From assembly GCF_008386395.1 (NCBI RefSeq), contig NZ_CP043761.1, positions 4,898,001 through 4,962,000 on the forward strand: a stretch of 64,000 nucleotides of DNA, written 5' to 3'. A program made the position numbers and the translations under genes. The notes below the pieces were generated by a model. It made no database searches, was not told the origin of the DNA, and worked only from the letters and a program-made list of their open reading frames with translations. Below, one piece after another: positions 55,883-64,000 of the stretch. This stretch comes from Paenibacillus sp. 37 (GTDB lineage Bacteria; Bacillota; Bacilli; Paenibacillales; Paenibacillaceae). Every line of letters starts with the position of its first letter. Position 1 is the first letter of the stretch.

Positions 55883-57958
55883 TTACCAAACCAACTTGGA
55901 AAAATCAGCAAATCCTTTCAAGTCACGATCAATAGCCGCGAGCAAGGCAAGTCGATTCGCTCGAACGGCTTCATCTTCAGCCATAACCATGACCGAATCG
56001 AAGAATGAGGTAATACCATCCTTCCAGGCAGATGCAATAGCCAGTGCTTCAGCAGCATGATGCTGAGTCAACGCCTGACGATATTCTGCATTCGTTTTGC
56101 TCCATGCCTCATGTAGCTGACGTTCTCCATCTTCTGTGAACAGTTCTGGATGTACGGAAGCATTGGATGCTTTGGCAGCCAGATTACCCACACGGTTGAA
56201 CGATTCAACCGTTGTTTTGAATGCGTCTCCTGTCAGAACAGCCGCCATCAACGCTTCACCTTTCGGAACCACGGCGCTGATATCATCGAATCCGGAAGAA
56301 ATTACGGCATCCACTACGTCGTAGCGAACGGTTTCGGACAACAATTTTTTCACACGAAGACCAAAGAAGTCTTGCAGATCTTTACGAACCTCTTCATCTG
56401 CACGTTTCAACAAGTTCATCTGGGCATGTACTTGAAGTGCTACTCCGAACACGTCTGACAATGTCAGCGGAAGCTTGTGATCCAGCAAAATCTGTACAAT
56501 ACCTGCAGCCTGACGGCGCAGCGCGTACGGATCCTGAGAACCCGTTGGAATAATGTTGATGGAGAAACAACCCACGATTGTATCCATTTTGTCCGCTGCA
56601 CTCACAATGGCACCAACAAGAGAAGCAGGGGATTGATCTCCAGCGAAACGTGGCTGATAGTGTTCGAATACCGCTTTGGCCACTTCTTCTTTTTCGCCGG
56701 CTTTACGAGCGTAATCCTCACCCATCACACCTTGCAGTTCCGGGAATTCTCCCACCATCAGTGTCACCAGATCGAATTTGCAGATATCTGCTGAGCGGCT
56801 AACGGATTCGGCAACATCACCGGATACTTGCAGTTTGGCAGCAAGACCATCGGCAATCTTGCGAATACGACGCACTTTATCTCCAACCGTTCCCAATTCT
56901 TCCTGGAAGACGATACTTTCTAGCTTCGACAATGCATCCTTAATCTGTAACTTCTGATCTTCCTCATAGAAGAACTTGGCATCAGACAGACGTGCACGCA
57001 GAACTTTTTCATTCCCTCTGGCAATAACGTCCAGTGAATCACTTCCACCGTTACGTACCGTCACGAAGAATGGCAACAATTGTCCTTCACTGTCCAGTAC
57101 AGGGAAATAACGCTGATGCTCACGCATAGAAGTAATCAATACTTCTTGTGGAATATTCAAGAATGAGGAGTCAAATGTCCCGAACAATACGGTAGGTGTT
57201 TCCACCAGGAACAGAACTTCCTCCAGCAAGTCTTCCTTAATCGCAATATCCCATTTTTTCTCAGCGGCCAGTGCCTGAATCTGGGATACAATCATCTGTT
57301 CACGTTCCTGGATATCAGCAATGACATGTTCGGAACGCAACACTTCCACGTATGAAGACGGAGTGGAGATCACAGCCTCCTTACCGAGGAAACGATGTCC
57401 ACGAGTTACATTACCCGACTTAACACCTGTCACTTCCAGATCGATAACCTCACTGCCGAGCATAGCCACAATCCAGCGGATTGGACGTACAAATTTGAAA
57501 TCATAGGAAGCCCAACGCATGAATTTTGGGAACGTCATGGCATGTAATACAGAAAGTAATCCTTCGCCAACTACAGAAGCCGTCTCCACACCTTTGCTGC
57601 TCTTCGTTGCATAGATATATTCAACACCGTTCAGTTCCTTGAACGTGAATTGGTCGGGTTCAACACCTTGACTGCGGGCGAATCCGAGTGCAGCCTTGCT
57701 CCAATTGCCACTGTCATCCAGGGCGATTTTGCGTGAAGGACCTTTCACTTCTTCCTCGATATCTTCCTGCTTTTCAGCCACATTGTGAATCAAAACAGCC
57801 AGACGGCGCGGTGTAGCATATGCATTCACTTCACCGTAAGCAATGCGGGATGCGTCAAGCCATTTCACGACACGTTCTTGCAGCTGTGCGATTGCTGCGC
57901 GCATAAAGCGTGCAGGTACTTCTTCCAGCCCTATTTCAAACAACAGATCCTTAGACAT
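55883..57958 (-). CDS. glyS: Glycyl-tRNA synthetase beta chain
   Basis: This is the tRNA-binding subunit of the alpha2-beta2 glycyl-tRNA synthetase. The 691-residue protein starts [22 protein letters not shown] and has [20 protein letters not shown] and the HD-like middle ([20 protein letters not shown]), then a C-terminal anticodon-binding region with [10 protein letters not shown]. Length fits the family. It overlaps glyQ by eight bases, so translation is coupled. Confidence 0.97.
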   Translation of the reverse strand: MSKDLLFEIGLEEVPARFMRAAIAQLQERVVKWLDASRIAYGEVNAYATPRRLAVLIHNVAEKQEDIEEEVKGPSRKIALDDSGNWSKAALGFARSQGVEPDQFTFKELNGVEYIYATKSSKGVETASVVGEGLLSVLHAMTFPKFMRWASYDFKFVRPIRWIVAMLGSEVIDLEVTGVKSGNVTRGHRFLGKEAVISTPSSYVEVLRSEHVIADIQEREQMIVSQIQALAAEKKWDIAIKEDLLEEVLFLVETPTVLFGTFDSSFLNIPQEVLITSMREHQRYFPVLDSEGQLLPFFVTVRNGGSDSLDVIARGNEKVLRARLSDAKFFYEEDQKLQIKDALSKLESIVFQEELGTVGDKVRRIRKIADGLAAKLQVSGDVAESVSRSADICKFDLVTLMVGEFPELQGVMGEDYARKAGEKEEVAKAVFEHYQPRFAGDQSPASLVGAIVSAADKMDTIVGCFSINIIPTGSQDPYALRRQAAGIVQILLDHKLPLTLSDVFGVALQVHAQMNLLKRADEEVRKDLQDFFGLRVKKLLSETVRYDVVDAVISSGFDDISAVVPKGEALMAAVLTGDAFKTTVESFNRVGNLAAKASNASVHPELFTEDGERQLHEAWSKTNAEYRQALTQHHAAEALAIASAWKDGITSFFDSVMVMAEDEAVRANRLALLAAIDRDLKGFADFSKLVW

Positions 57959-58838
57959 GCTCGGCTCCCCCTTTCTTGATCAGCGGGAAGCCTAGCTTCT
58001 CACGCTCTTCCATATATGTTGCAGCGACTTGGCGAGCCAGATTACGAACACGTGTGATGTAACCCGTACGTTCCGTTACACTGATGGCTCCACGTGCATC
58101 CAACAGGTTGAACGTGTGGGAACATTTCAGCACATAGTCATATGCCGGGAATACCAGATGCTGCGCCATGGCCTTGTTTGCTTCTTCTTCATGCATGTTG
58201 AAGAGTGTAAACAGCATTTTGACATCAGATACTTCAAACGTATATTTAGAGTGTTCGAATTCTGGCTGACGGAATACATCACCATAAGTGATACCTTCCA
58301 CCCATTCCAGATCAAACACATTCTCTTTATCCTGAATGTAAGAAGCTAAACGCTCCATACCGTACGTAATTTCAACAGCTACCGGATTTGTCTCGATACC
58401 ACCAACCTGTTGGAAATACGTAAATTGCGTAATTTCCATGCCGTCCAACCAGACTTCCCAACCAAGACCTGCACAACCAAGGGAAGGATTCTCCCAGTTA
58501 TCTTCAACAAACCGAATATCATGTTTGAGCGGGTCAATGCCCAGACGCTTTAGACTTTCCAGGTAAATTTCCTGAATATTGTCCGGAGAAGGCTTGATGA
58601 TTACCTGGAACTGATGATGCTGGTAGAGCCGGTTAGGGTTCTCACCATAACGTCCGTCCGAAGGACGACGGGAAGGCTCCACATAGGCCACTTTCCAAGG
58701 TTCGGGTCCAAGCGAGCGTAAAAAGGTCATCGGGTTCATCGTACCTGCCCCTTTTTCCGTATCGTATGGCTGGACAATAATACAGTTATGCTCGGCCCAG
58801 AATTGTTGCAGCGTTAGAATCATCTGCTGAAAATTCAT
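57951..58838 (-). CDS. glyQ: Glycyl-tRNA synthetase alpha chain
   Basis: This is the catalytic subunit that makes glycyl-adenylate. The 295-residue protein starts [19 protein letters not shown] and has the class II signatures [26 protein letters not shown] near residues 60-85 and the C-terminal [24 protein letters not shown] is 7 nt before the ATG at 58838. It is under control of a T-box leader (58895-59135). Confidence 0.97.
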   Translation of the reverse strand: MNFQQMILTLQQFWAEHNCIIVQPYDTEKGAGTMNPMTFLRSLGPEPWKVAYVEPSRRPSDGRYGENPNRLYQHHQFQVIIKPSPDNIQEIYLESLKRLGIDPLKHDIRFVEDNWENPSLGCAGLGWEVWLDGMEITQFTYFQQVGGIETNPVAVEITYGMERLASYIQDKENVFDLEWVEGITYGDVFRQPEFEHSKYTFEVSDVKMLFTLFNMHEEEANKAMAQHLVFPAYDYVLKCSHTFNLLDARGAISVTERTGYITRVRNLARQVAATYMEEREKLGFPLIKKGGAEHV

Positions 58839-58894
58839 AATCATGCTCCTTTTCAATGGTTTGTTAGCAAGCTTAGGACGGCGAAGACAACAAT

Positions 58895-59135
58895 AAATAG
58901 CCCCCGTCCTACGCCTGTTGTACAGACGTAGGGACGAGAGCTATTCCCGCGGTTCCACCCTACTTGGCTTAGATCAAACAGGATGATCCTGTTCGTTCCA
59001 GCCCACTTTTCCGTGTCCATTCATGCTCCCGAGTGCCGTTTCAAAGACCGATTCAGCCAGGCTCCCACCATCCCCGGCTCGCTCATTCATGATTACCAAG
59101 TTTTGTTATACAACGACTTGTCTCCATAAATGCAA
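58895..59135 (-). promoter_or_regulatory. T-box riboswitch of glyQS
   Basis: The minus strand carries the T-box consensus AGGGTGGAACCGCGGG at 58946-58961 and, after it, a terminator hairpin with CGTCCCTACGTC/GGCGTAGGACG arms (58901-58940). The 5' region between about 59000 and 59135 forms the stem-I part with conserved GGGAGC and specifier-loop sequence. The T-box senses the tRNA-Gly charging ratio through the bulge ACC/T-box pairing. The glycine specifier codon was not mapped with certainty. Confidence 0.93.
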
Positions 59136-59194
59136 TAAATCCAGTCTTTTACTTTCTCGTTCAATGCATGTCTCATAAAGAGAAATTATATTTC

Positions 59195-59223
59195 ATAATA
59201 TATAAAATCTAGTATGAAGTCAA
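59195..59223 (-). promoter_or_regulatory. SigA-type promoter of the T-box-glyQS transcript
   Basis: TTGACT (59218-59223) and TATTAT (59195-59200) are spaced by 17 bp. The predicted leader from about 59188 to glyQ is about 350 nt. Confidence 0.72.
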
Positions 59224-59251
59224 GATATAGTTTCACTTCCACCAAAACGCC

Positions 59252-60004
59252 TCAAATCCCGTACTTCTCCATCTGATCGAGGAAAGAACGGGATTTAAGA
59301 TTCAGACCAAGCTGATGATCCATAAAGGCACGCATCAACTTTTTGATCTCATCACGGGTAGACTCACTCACTGATATATTCCCCAAGCGCTGCAGATCCA
59401 ACTGCGCGAACAAACGCAACAACTTCAGAGCCTTTGGACTTACGGACATCGCGGGAGGATCGAAATGTTTGCATGCTCGACACAAGACGCCACCAAGTCT
59501 GGGACTTATGAACAACTGCTCATCTGGTCGCTCCTGGTTGCAGGAGATGCACTCATCTAACTGTGGACCATATCCGGATGCCTGTAATATTTTCATTTCG
59601 TACAGACTTGTAATAACAACCGGGTCTTTCTCTTCCTTCAACGCCTGCAAACACGCCTTTAACTGTTTGAACCAAAATGTACCTGTCTCTTCATCCTGAA
59701 GCACCCGATCCAATAGTTCACACGCATAAGAAGCATATGAGGCCTTGACCAGATCTTCACGCAACTCATGATAAGATTCAACAATTTCTCCAGCGTTCAG
59801 TGTGCCTAGACCTGTATTGCGAAAATATACATATTGACCATACGTAAACGGCTGCACCAGTGCAGCATGTCGGCTCTTGGGCTTTTTGGCACCGCGGACG
59901 AGTACCCCTACTTTCCCGCCGCTTTCGGTGCAAAGCGTAATGATTTTGTTCCCTTCGCCGTAGTCCATGCTGCGGATGACAATCCCTTCCACCCTGTATA
60001 GCAT
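59252..60004 (-). CDS. recO: DNA repair protein RecO
   Basis: RecO works with RecR to load RecA on gapped DNA. The 250-residue protein has an N-terminal OB fold (MLYRVEGIVIRSMDYGEGNKI, LVRGAKKPKSR) and a helical domain. A zinc site has Cys pairs CISC and CRAC near residues 155 and 180, then a C-terminal helix bundle. It lies downstream of yqzL, 33 nt away. Confidence 0.94.
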   Translation of the reverse strand: MLYRVEGIVIRSMDYGEGNKIITLCTESGGKVGVLVRGAKKPKSRHAALVQPFTYGQYVYFRNTGLGTLNAGEIVESYHELREDLVKASYASYACELLDRVLQDEETGTFWFKQLKACLQALKEEKDPVVITSLYEMKILQASGYGPQLDECISCNQERPDEQLFISPRLGGVLCRACKHFDPPAMSVSPKALKLLRLFAQLDLQRLGNISVSESTRDEIKKLMRAFMDHQLGLNLKSRSFLDQMEKYGI

Positions 60005-60037
60005 GCCTCGTCACCTAACCATTCCCGAATCAGCCAG

Positions 60038-60178
60038 TTATCCTTCGGCTTCTTCATCTTCAATCACTTCCCTTGCATGATCCGACTCCTGTCCTAACGA
60101 GTTACACGCCTCGGTATATAACAAATAGGACTCTACATCCCCCGTCATCGCAAAAACCTTCCACGAAAAATCTCGCAT
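60038..60178 (-). CDS. yqzL: YqzL-family small protein
   Basis: This 46-residue protein starts MRDFSWKVFAMTGDVESYLLY, the conserved YqzL sequence, and ends in an acidic stretch. B. subtilis yqzL lies in the same place between era and recO. The frame is open further up, but the ATG at 60178 has GAGAGGATG ten bases before it and gives the family length. Function unknown. Confidence 0.86.
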   Translation of the reverse strand: MRDFSWKVFAMTGDVESYLLYTEACNSLGQESDHAREVIEDEEAEG

Positions 60179-60282
60179 CGGAATTTCATCCTCTCTTCGG
60201 AAATGACGTCTGCATCTACCAAATAGGATGGAGTCTTGCAAGGTAAACTATGTGTTGCAATTACTGGATACAATTCCGACGA

Positions 60283-61182
60283 TCAGTCGCGGCCAAAGCC
60301 AAGGTCACGCAGAACTCTATCCTGATTTCTCCAGTCTTTTTTCACTTTAACCCACAGGTCCATGAAAATTTTGGAGCCGAGCAAGTTCTGAATATCGTGT
60401 CGAGCTCGTTTACCCACTTCTTTCAGAAGGGCACCCTGCTTCCCGATAATGATCCCTTTTTGGGAATCCCGTTCTACAAAAATGACAGCTGAGATATAAA
60501 CGACACCGTTATCTTGCACTTTCATATCTTCGATCGTTACAGCAATAGAGTGAGGCACTTCTTCACGAGTCATTTGCAGAATTTTCTCACGAATCAACTC
60601 GGCACATACAAACTGCTCCGGATGGTCAGTAACCTGGTCATCAGGATAGTACTGTGGACCTTCTGGCAAATACTTGCCGAGCTGTTCCAGCAACGTGCTG
60701 ACATTGCTGCCAAGCATGGCAGAGACAGGAACGATTTCAGCGAAATCGTGAAGCTTGCGATACGTCTCAATGAGTGGCAGCAGTGCTTCCGGCTCAATTT
60801 TGTCAATTTTATTCATGACAAGAATGACAGGTGTACGGATATTTTTCAATTGTTCCGCAATGTAACGGTCACCGCCACCCAATCCCTCCGAAGCGTCAAT
60901 CAGGAACAGTGCTGCTTCTACTTCTCCGAGCGTATTCAAAGCAGTCTGGTTCATGTAATCGCCAAGTTTGGATTGACGTTTGTGAATACCGGGTGTATCC
61001 AGGAAAACGATTTGCTGATGTTCGGATGTATACACACCATGAATTTTATTACGTGTGGTTTGTGGCTTGTCCGACATAATCGCAATTTTCTGTCCGATCA
61101 CCTGGTTCATCAATGTGGATTTACCTACGTTTGGACGTCCAATAATGGCTACAAAACCGGATTTAAATGCTTGTTTTTTCAT
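60283..61182 (-). CDS. era: GTPase Era
   Basis: Era is an essential ribosome-assembly GTPase that binds 16S rRNA. The 299-residue protein has G1 GRPNVGKST near residue 16, G3 DTPGIH, G4 NKID and G5 SAMLG. A C-terminal KH RNA-binding domain follows ([19 protein letters not shown]). It is followed by yqzL and recO. cdd is upstream, 37 nt away. Confidence 0.97.
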   Translation of the reverse strand: MKKQAFKSGFVAIIGRPNVGKSTLMNQVIGQKIAIMSDKPQTTRNKIHGVYTSEHQQIVFLDTPGIHKRQSKLGDYMNQTALNTLGEVEAALFLIDASEGLGGGDRYIAEQLKNIRTPVILVMNKIDKIEPEALLPLIETYRKLHDFAEIVPVSAMLGSNVSTLLEQLGKYLPEGPQYYPDDQVTDHPEQFVCAELIREKILQMTREEVPHSIAVTIEDMKVQDNGVVYISAVIFVERDSQKGIIIGKQGALLKEVGKRARHDIQNLLGSKIFMDLWVKVKKDWRNQDRVLRDLGFGRD

Positions 61183-61219
61183 ATGTTCCTCCTCAGGCGC
61201 CTAGGCCTGGAATATTGGT

Positions 61220-61633
61220 TTATTTTTTGGCAGAATTCAGATCAGAAGGCCCAAAAGCCCAAGGTAACAGTTCAGCAACGGTGGTCTCTTGCAGATCACC
61301 TTTCAAGTTCCCCAAGATGACTTTCATATCAGGTTCACACAGTTCGTACATGACCTGACGACATACGCCACATGGAGCAATCGGACCATCCGTGTCGCCC
61401 ACAATGGCAATCGCTGTGAAGCTGCGAGGCTTCTGCCCACCTGCAATGGCACTGAACATCGCCGTACGCTCAGCACAGTTACCTGGTGTATACGCAGCAT
61501 TCTCAATATTACAACCATGATGCACATGACCTTCACTGTCAAGCAAAGCCGCGCCAACACCAAAATGGGAGTAAGGCGTATACGCCTTCGTACGTGCCTT
61601 AATTGCTTCTTGCATTAACAAACCGTTATCCAT
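61220..61633 (-). CDS. cdd: Cytidine deaminase
   Basis: The enzyme deaminates cytidine and deoxycytidine to the uridines. The 137-residue protein is the short homotetrameric type. Its zinc and proton-transfer residues are in CNIENAAYTPGNCAERTA and PCGVCRQVMYEL. It precedes era as in B. subtilis. A 307-bp gap with a structured repeat separates it from dgkA. Confidence 0.95.
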   Translation of the reverse strand: MDNGLLMQEAIKARTKAYTPYSHFGVGAALLDSEGHVHHGCNIENAAYTPGNCAERTAMFSAIAGGQKPRSFTAIAIVGDTDGPIAPCGVCRQVMYELCEPDMKVILGNLKGDLQETTVAELLPWAFGPSDLNSAKK

Positions 61634-61736
61634 TATTATTCTCTCCCTTAGGGTGCAATATAAAGTTACTACCTACGGATTAAGTTCAACCAAAGCCAAA
61701 TTTACACTAGCCACTCCGAGTCCAGAATAACCCTTC

Positions 61737-61816
61737 GATCGCTGTTATCCCCAGATTTTTTGATTCACTTTTTCATTGTGAAAATCCGGGGATAAAGGCG
61801 AACGCTTCGCTTCTAC
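61737..61816. repeat. 80-bp structured dispersed repeat, copy 2
   Basis: Its first 25 bases and last 36 bases match copy 1 at 34477-34557. Long arms TTATCCCC...GGGGATAA are the same, while the apical stem is TTCAC/GTGAA instead of CCATT/AATGG. It lies in the cdd-dgkA gap, which otherwise holds a palindrome CACAAATTTGTG near 61883-61894 and no gene. Confidence 0.85.
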
Positions 61817-61940
61817 GGTTTATTCCTGCCCTCTTCGTTATCGTGTAATGTCAACAAGTTCAACTTAAAAAAGGTCTAACTTCACAAATTTGTGTAGTAT
61901 TAAAATCAAACAAAACGAATCAAAACAAAGTTAATACAAA

Positions 61941-62312
61941 TCAGTACAAACCTAACCAGTTCATCACCGGCTTAATGAAAACGATACAACCGATGATGAC
62001 GGCGAATACCGCAGCCAGAAGAACTGCCCCGGCCGCGGTATCCTTTGCCGCTTTTGCCAGCGGATGGATATGGGGGTGTGCCAAGTCAACCGCTGCCTCT
62101 ACAGCCGTGTTCATCAATTCAGTCACCAGGACCAAAAAGACAGCGGTCAGCACAAACATCCAATCCGTTCTTGAGATTTTGAAAAAAAAGCCGGCTGCAC
62201 ACATCAAAATAGCCACTCCCGTGTGAACTCTCACATTACGCTGAGTCCGCAACCCATATGCGATTCCTTCCGCAGCATTGCGGAATACCAGACCCCAGGA
62301 GCGTCTTTTCAT
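61941..62312 (-). CDS. dgkA: Diacylglycerol/undecaprenol kinase family protein
   Basis: The 123-residue membrane protein has three transmembrane segments. It carries the conserved EGIAYGLRTQRNVRVH and the active-site helix ELMNTAVEAAVDLAHP (about residues 66-82). In Gram-positive bacteria this protein phosphorylates undecaprenol. It overlaps ybeY by one base, so the two are coupled. Confidence 0.92.
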   Translation of the reverse strand: MKRRSWGLVFRNAAEGIAYGLRTQRNVRVHTGVAILMCAAGFFFKISRTDWMFVLTAVFLVLVTELMNTAVEAAVDLAHPHIHPLAKAAKDTAAGAVLLAAVFAVIIGCIVFIKPVMNWLGLY

Positions 62313-62809
62313 TATCGTGTCAACCCGGCCTGGGCCAATACCGCTTCTTGTTTGCCCATCATTTCAGCCTCACTTGCTTCATCCTGATGGTCGTATCCGA
62401 GCAGGTGCAAGAAACCATGGACAAACAGAAAACCAAGTTCACGTTCAAATGAGTGTCCATACTCTTCACTTTGCAGGATGGTCCGTGGTACGGAAATGAT
62501 GATGTCTCCAAGAACATCCGGCATTTCTTCCATTTCTTCATCTTCGTCCAGCTCATAGATAATATCTAGTTCTTCATCCACCGTTTCGTTCATCGCAAAA
62601 GACAGTACATCCGTAGGACGGTCAATGCCGCGATAATCACGGTTCAACTCATGGATCTGCTCATCATTCACAAAAGTCAGAGCCACTTCTCCGTCTGCAA
62701 CACCTTCCGCTTCTCCAGCTAGATTTAGCAACTGTTCCAGCATTGCAATCATCGGTTCTGTAATTTCTTTATCCTGTTGTTCATTATTCCATGCCAGGTT
62801 AAGACTCAT
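62312..62809 (-). CDS. ybeY: Endoribonuclease YbeY
   Basis: YbeY is a zinc endonuclease for 16S rRNA 3' maturation and ribosome quality control. The 165-residue protein has the metal motif HGFLHLLGYDH near residues 128-138. It also has NRDYRGIDRPTDVLSFAM and an acidic insert EDEEMEEM near residue 90. It is preceded by a structured repeat separating it from the yqfF gene. Confidence 0.95.
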   Translation of the reverse strand: MSLNLAWNNEQQDKEITEPMIAMLEQLLNLAGEAEGVADGEVALTFVNDEQIHELNRDYRGIDRPTDVLSFAMNETVDEELDIIYELDEDEEMEEMPDVLGDIIISVPRTILQSEEYGHSFERELGFLFVHGFLHLLGYDHQDEASEAEMMGKQEAVLAQAGLTR

Positions 62810-62843
62810 TCTTTCATAACTCCTGTCTACTAATATTAGAGGT

Positions 62844-63012
62844 TGTTCAAAAAGCCCTCTTTTGATTACGAAGGATGCCTAGGGGCATCCTCAGCATCGA
62901 ATATGGAATTCAGCCGAAATGTCCGTTGATCACGTAGTTTTCCCTACGCTCCGCTACTCCATTTCTAGCTTCATCCCATCTTCTCGGTACTGAAAACCGA
63001 CCTTTTTGAACA
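62844..63012. repeat. MITE-like structured repeat, long copy (169 bp)
   Basis: Perfect 11-bp terminal inverted repeats TGTTCAAAAAG (62844-62854) and CTTTTTGAACA (63002-63012) enclose three internal hairpins: GGATGCC-TAGG-GGCATCC, CGTAG-TTTTCC-CTACG and TCGGT/ACCGA. It has no coding sequence. The 84-bp form at 28574-28657 keeps the ends and the first hairpin. Confidence 0.75.
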
Positions 63013-63027
63013 CGAACTATTATTGAA

Positions 63028-64000
63028 TTAGCCTGCTTCGGGTGAAGTGGGCTTTGGTTTCTTAATCTCCTCCGGATATTCTATCCTGGAGTGGAAGATA
63101 CCCATCACCGTTTCCTTCAATGTTCTGGCGACGATATCCAGTTCACGCATTGTAAGGTCACAATCATTGAATTGATGATCGTCCAATCGTCCTTTAATAA
63201 TCTTCTCAATCATGGACTCCACTTGCTCCACGGTCGGTTTGCGCAAAGATCTCACAGCAGCCTCTACACTATCAGCAATGCCAACAATAGCCGATTCCTT
63301 GGACTGAGCCTTCGGCCCAGGGTAACGGAAATCTTCTTCCGTGAAATCAGGCTCAACGCCTGCTTCTTCCGCCTGGCGCAGTGCTTTGTGATAGAAATAG
63401 TGGAGAAATGTCGTGCCGTGATGCTGTTCCGCAATATCCCGAATAGGTCTGGGCAGCTTGTAATCCTTCTGCATTTCCACCCCATCGCGCGCATGGGCAA
63501 CGATAATGGATTTGCTCAGTTTGGGATCAATTGAATCATGCGGATTCTCCATATTGTTTTGATTTTCAATAAAATAGATGGGCCGCTTTGTCTTGCCAAT
63601 ATCATGATAATACGAACCCACTCGGCAGAGCAATCCGTTAGCTCCTATGGCTTCTGCTGCTGCTTCGGACAGATTACCTACCATAACGCTGTGATGATAG
63701 GTACCCGGTGTCTCCGTCAGCAACTTGCGAAGAAGCGGATGGTTCGGATTAGATAGTTCTACCAGTTTGAGCGCTGACAAAATGCCAAATGAAGTTTCGA
63801 AAAATGGCATCAGCCCAATGACCAGTATGGCAGTCAGCACTCCACCAGCAAATGCAAACCCAACGCCATACAGTGTCGTAGTTCGATTCCAATCGCCCGA
63901 GTCAATCAAAGCCAGGGTGAAAACGGCTATGGACCCGAACAGACAGACCATAATGGCCCCTTTCAGGATCGTTGATCGCTGGCTAGCCTTATGAGTTGCG
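63028..64000 (-). CDS. yqfF: HD-family membrane phosphohydrolase, YqfF/PgpH type (partial)
   Basis: Only the C-terminal 323 residues are in the window; the N-terminal part is beyond the right edge. The part seen has several membrane segments, then the HD domain with TPGTYHHSVMVGNLSEAAAEAIGANG and GSYYHDIGKTKRP. Further HD residues follow in AEQHHGTTF, with a C-terminal QVESMIEKIIKGR segment. PgpH-type proteins are 7TM-HD phosphodiesterases that hydrolyse c-di-AMP; that activity is inferred from the family. It heads the yqfF-ybeY-dgkA-cdd-era-recO string. Confidence 0.92.
   Translation of the reverse strand, partial: ATHKASQRSTILKGAIMVCLFGSIAVFTLALIDSGDWNRTTTLYGVGFAFAGGVLTAILVIGLMPFFETSFGILSALKLVELSNPNHPLLRKLLTETPGTYHHSVMVGNLSEAAAEAIGANGLLCRVGSYYHDIGKTKRPIYFIENQNNMENPHDSIDPKLSKSIIVAHARDGVEMQKDYKLPRPIRDIAEQHHGTTFLHYFYHKALRQAEEAGVEPDFTEEDFRYPGPKAQSKESAIVGIADSVEAAVRSLRKPTVEQVESMIEKIIKGRLDDHQFNDCDLTMRELDIVARTLKETVMGIFHSRIEYPEEIKKPKPTSPEAG

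Noticed and set aside
1..64000. CRISPR arrays, tRNA or rRNA genes, prophage or secondary-metabolite genes
   Set aside because: No repeat-spacer array, tRNA cloverleaf, rRNA segment, phage or synthase genes were seen.

Overview
The window comes from a Gram-positive, spore-forming Bacillales genome, most probably Paenibacillus. The evidence is a Bacillus-type dcw cluster with a sporulation-specific transpeptidase (SpoVD) and SpoVE, RsfA, YhcN/YlaJ and CotD-type sporulation proteins, bacillithiol synthesis (bshC), a class-B RNase P RNA, a glycyl T-box leader, and gene orders matching the Bacillus subtilis yla and yqf-sigA regions. Almost all genes are chromosomal housekeeping genes and most lie on the minus strand. 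No rRNA, tRNA, prophage, CRISPR or intact insertion sequence was seen.

Layout. 1-15.6 kb (minus): the dcw cluster, transcribed mraZ, rsmH, ftsL, pbp2B, spoVD, murE, murF, mraY, murD, spoVE, murG, murB, murA (murA runs off the left edge). It makes lipid-linked peptidoglycan precursors and the septal and cortex synthases. An array of 10-bp repeats in front of mraZ looks like the MraZ autoregulatory operator. 15.8-18.8 kb: ahcY and bshC. 18.9-24.5 kb: an oligopeptide ABC transporter (oppA, oppB, oppC and a fused oppD-oppF), with a hairpin terminator between oppA and oppB. 24.6-30 kb: a DUF3397-like protein and panE, an RsfA-type regulator, a YqgY-like protein, a secreted coiled-coil protein and an orphan solute-binding-like protein.

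30-36.5 kb corresponds to the B. subtilis yla region: ylaK (PhoH-like), ylaJ, a PNPOx-like protein, an LCP ligase, ylaH and typA. 36.7-41.4 kb: a membrane protein, two divergent TerC genes (the plus-strand one is frameshifted), and thiI with its cysteine desulfurase. 41.6-46.4 kb: a lytic transglycosylase, small conserved proteins, a subtilisin-like protease and a CotD-like coat protein. 46.5-49.4 kb: a MocR-type regulator divergent from an aminotransferase, with repeated operator-like sites between them. 49.6-50.0 kb: rnpB.

50.1-64 kb (minus) is the macromolecular synthesis and yqf region: yqfF (partial), ybeY, dgkA, cdd, era, yqzL, recO, T-box, glyQ, glyS, yqxD, dnaG, sigA, trmK, nif3/yqfO. 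Compared with B. subtilis, ccpN and ppsR are missing between glyS and yqxD, and cccA is missing between sigA and trmK.

The least explained signals are two families of structured dispersed repeats. One is an 80-bp element with two nearly identical copies (34477-34557 and 61737-61816) whose apical loops differ but still pair. The other is a MITE-like element with TGTTC-AAAAG terminal inverted repeats, present as a 169-bp copy (62844-63012) and an 84-bp short form (28574-28657). Two of these elements interrupt the otherwise conserved yqfF-to-recO gene string. No clearly novel multi-gene system was found.
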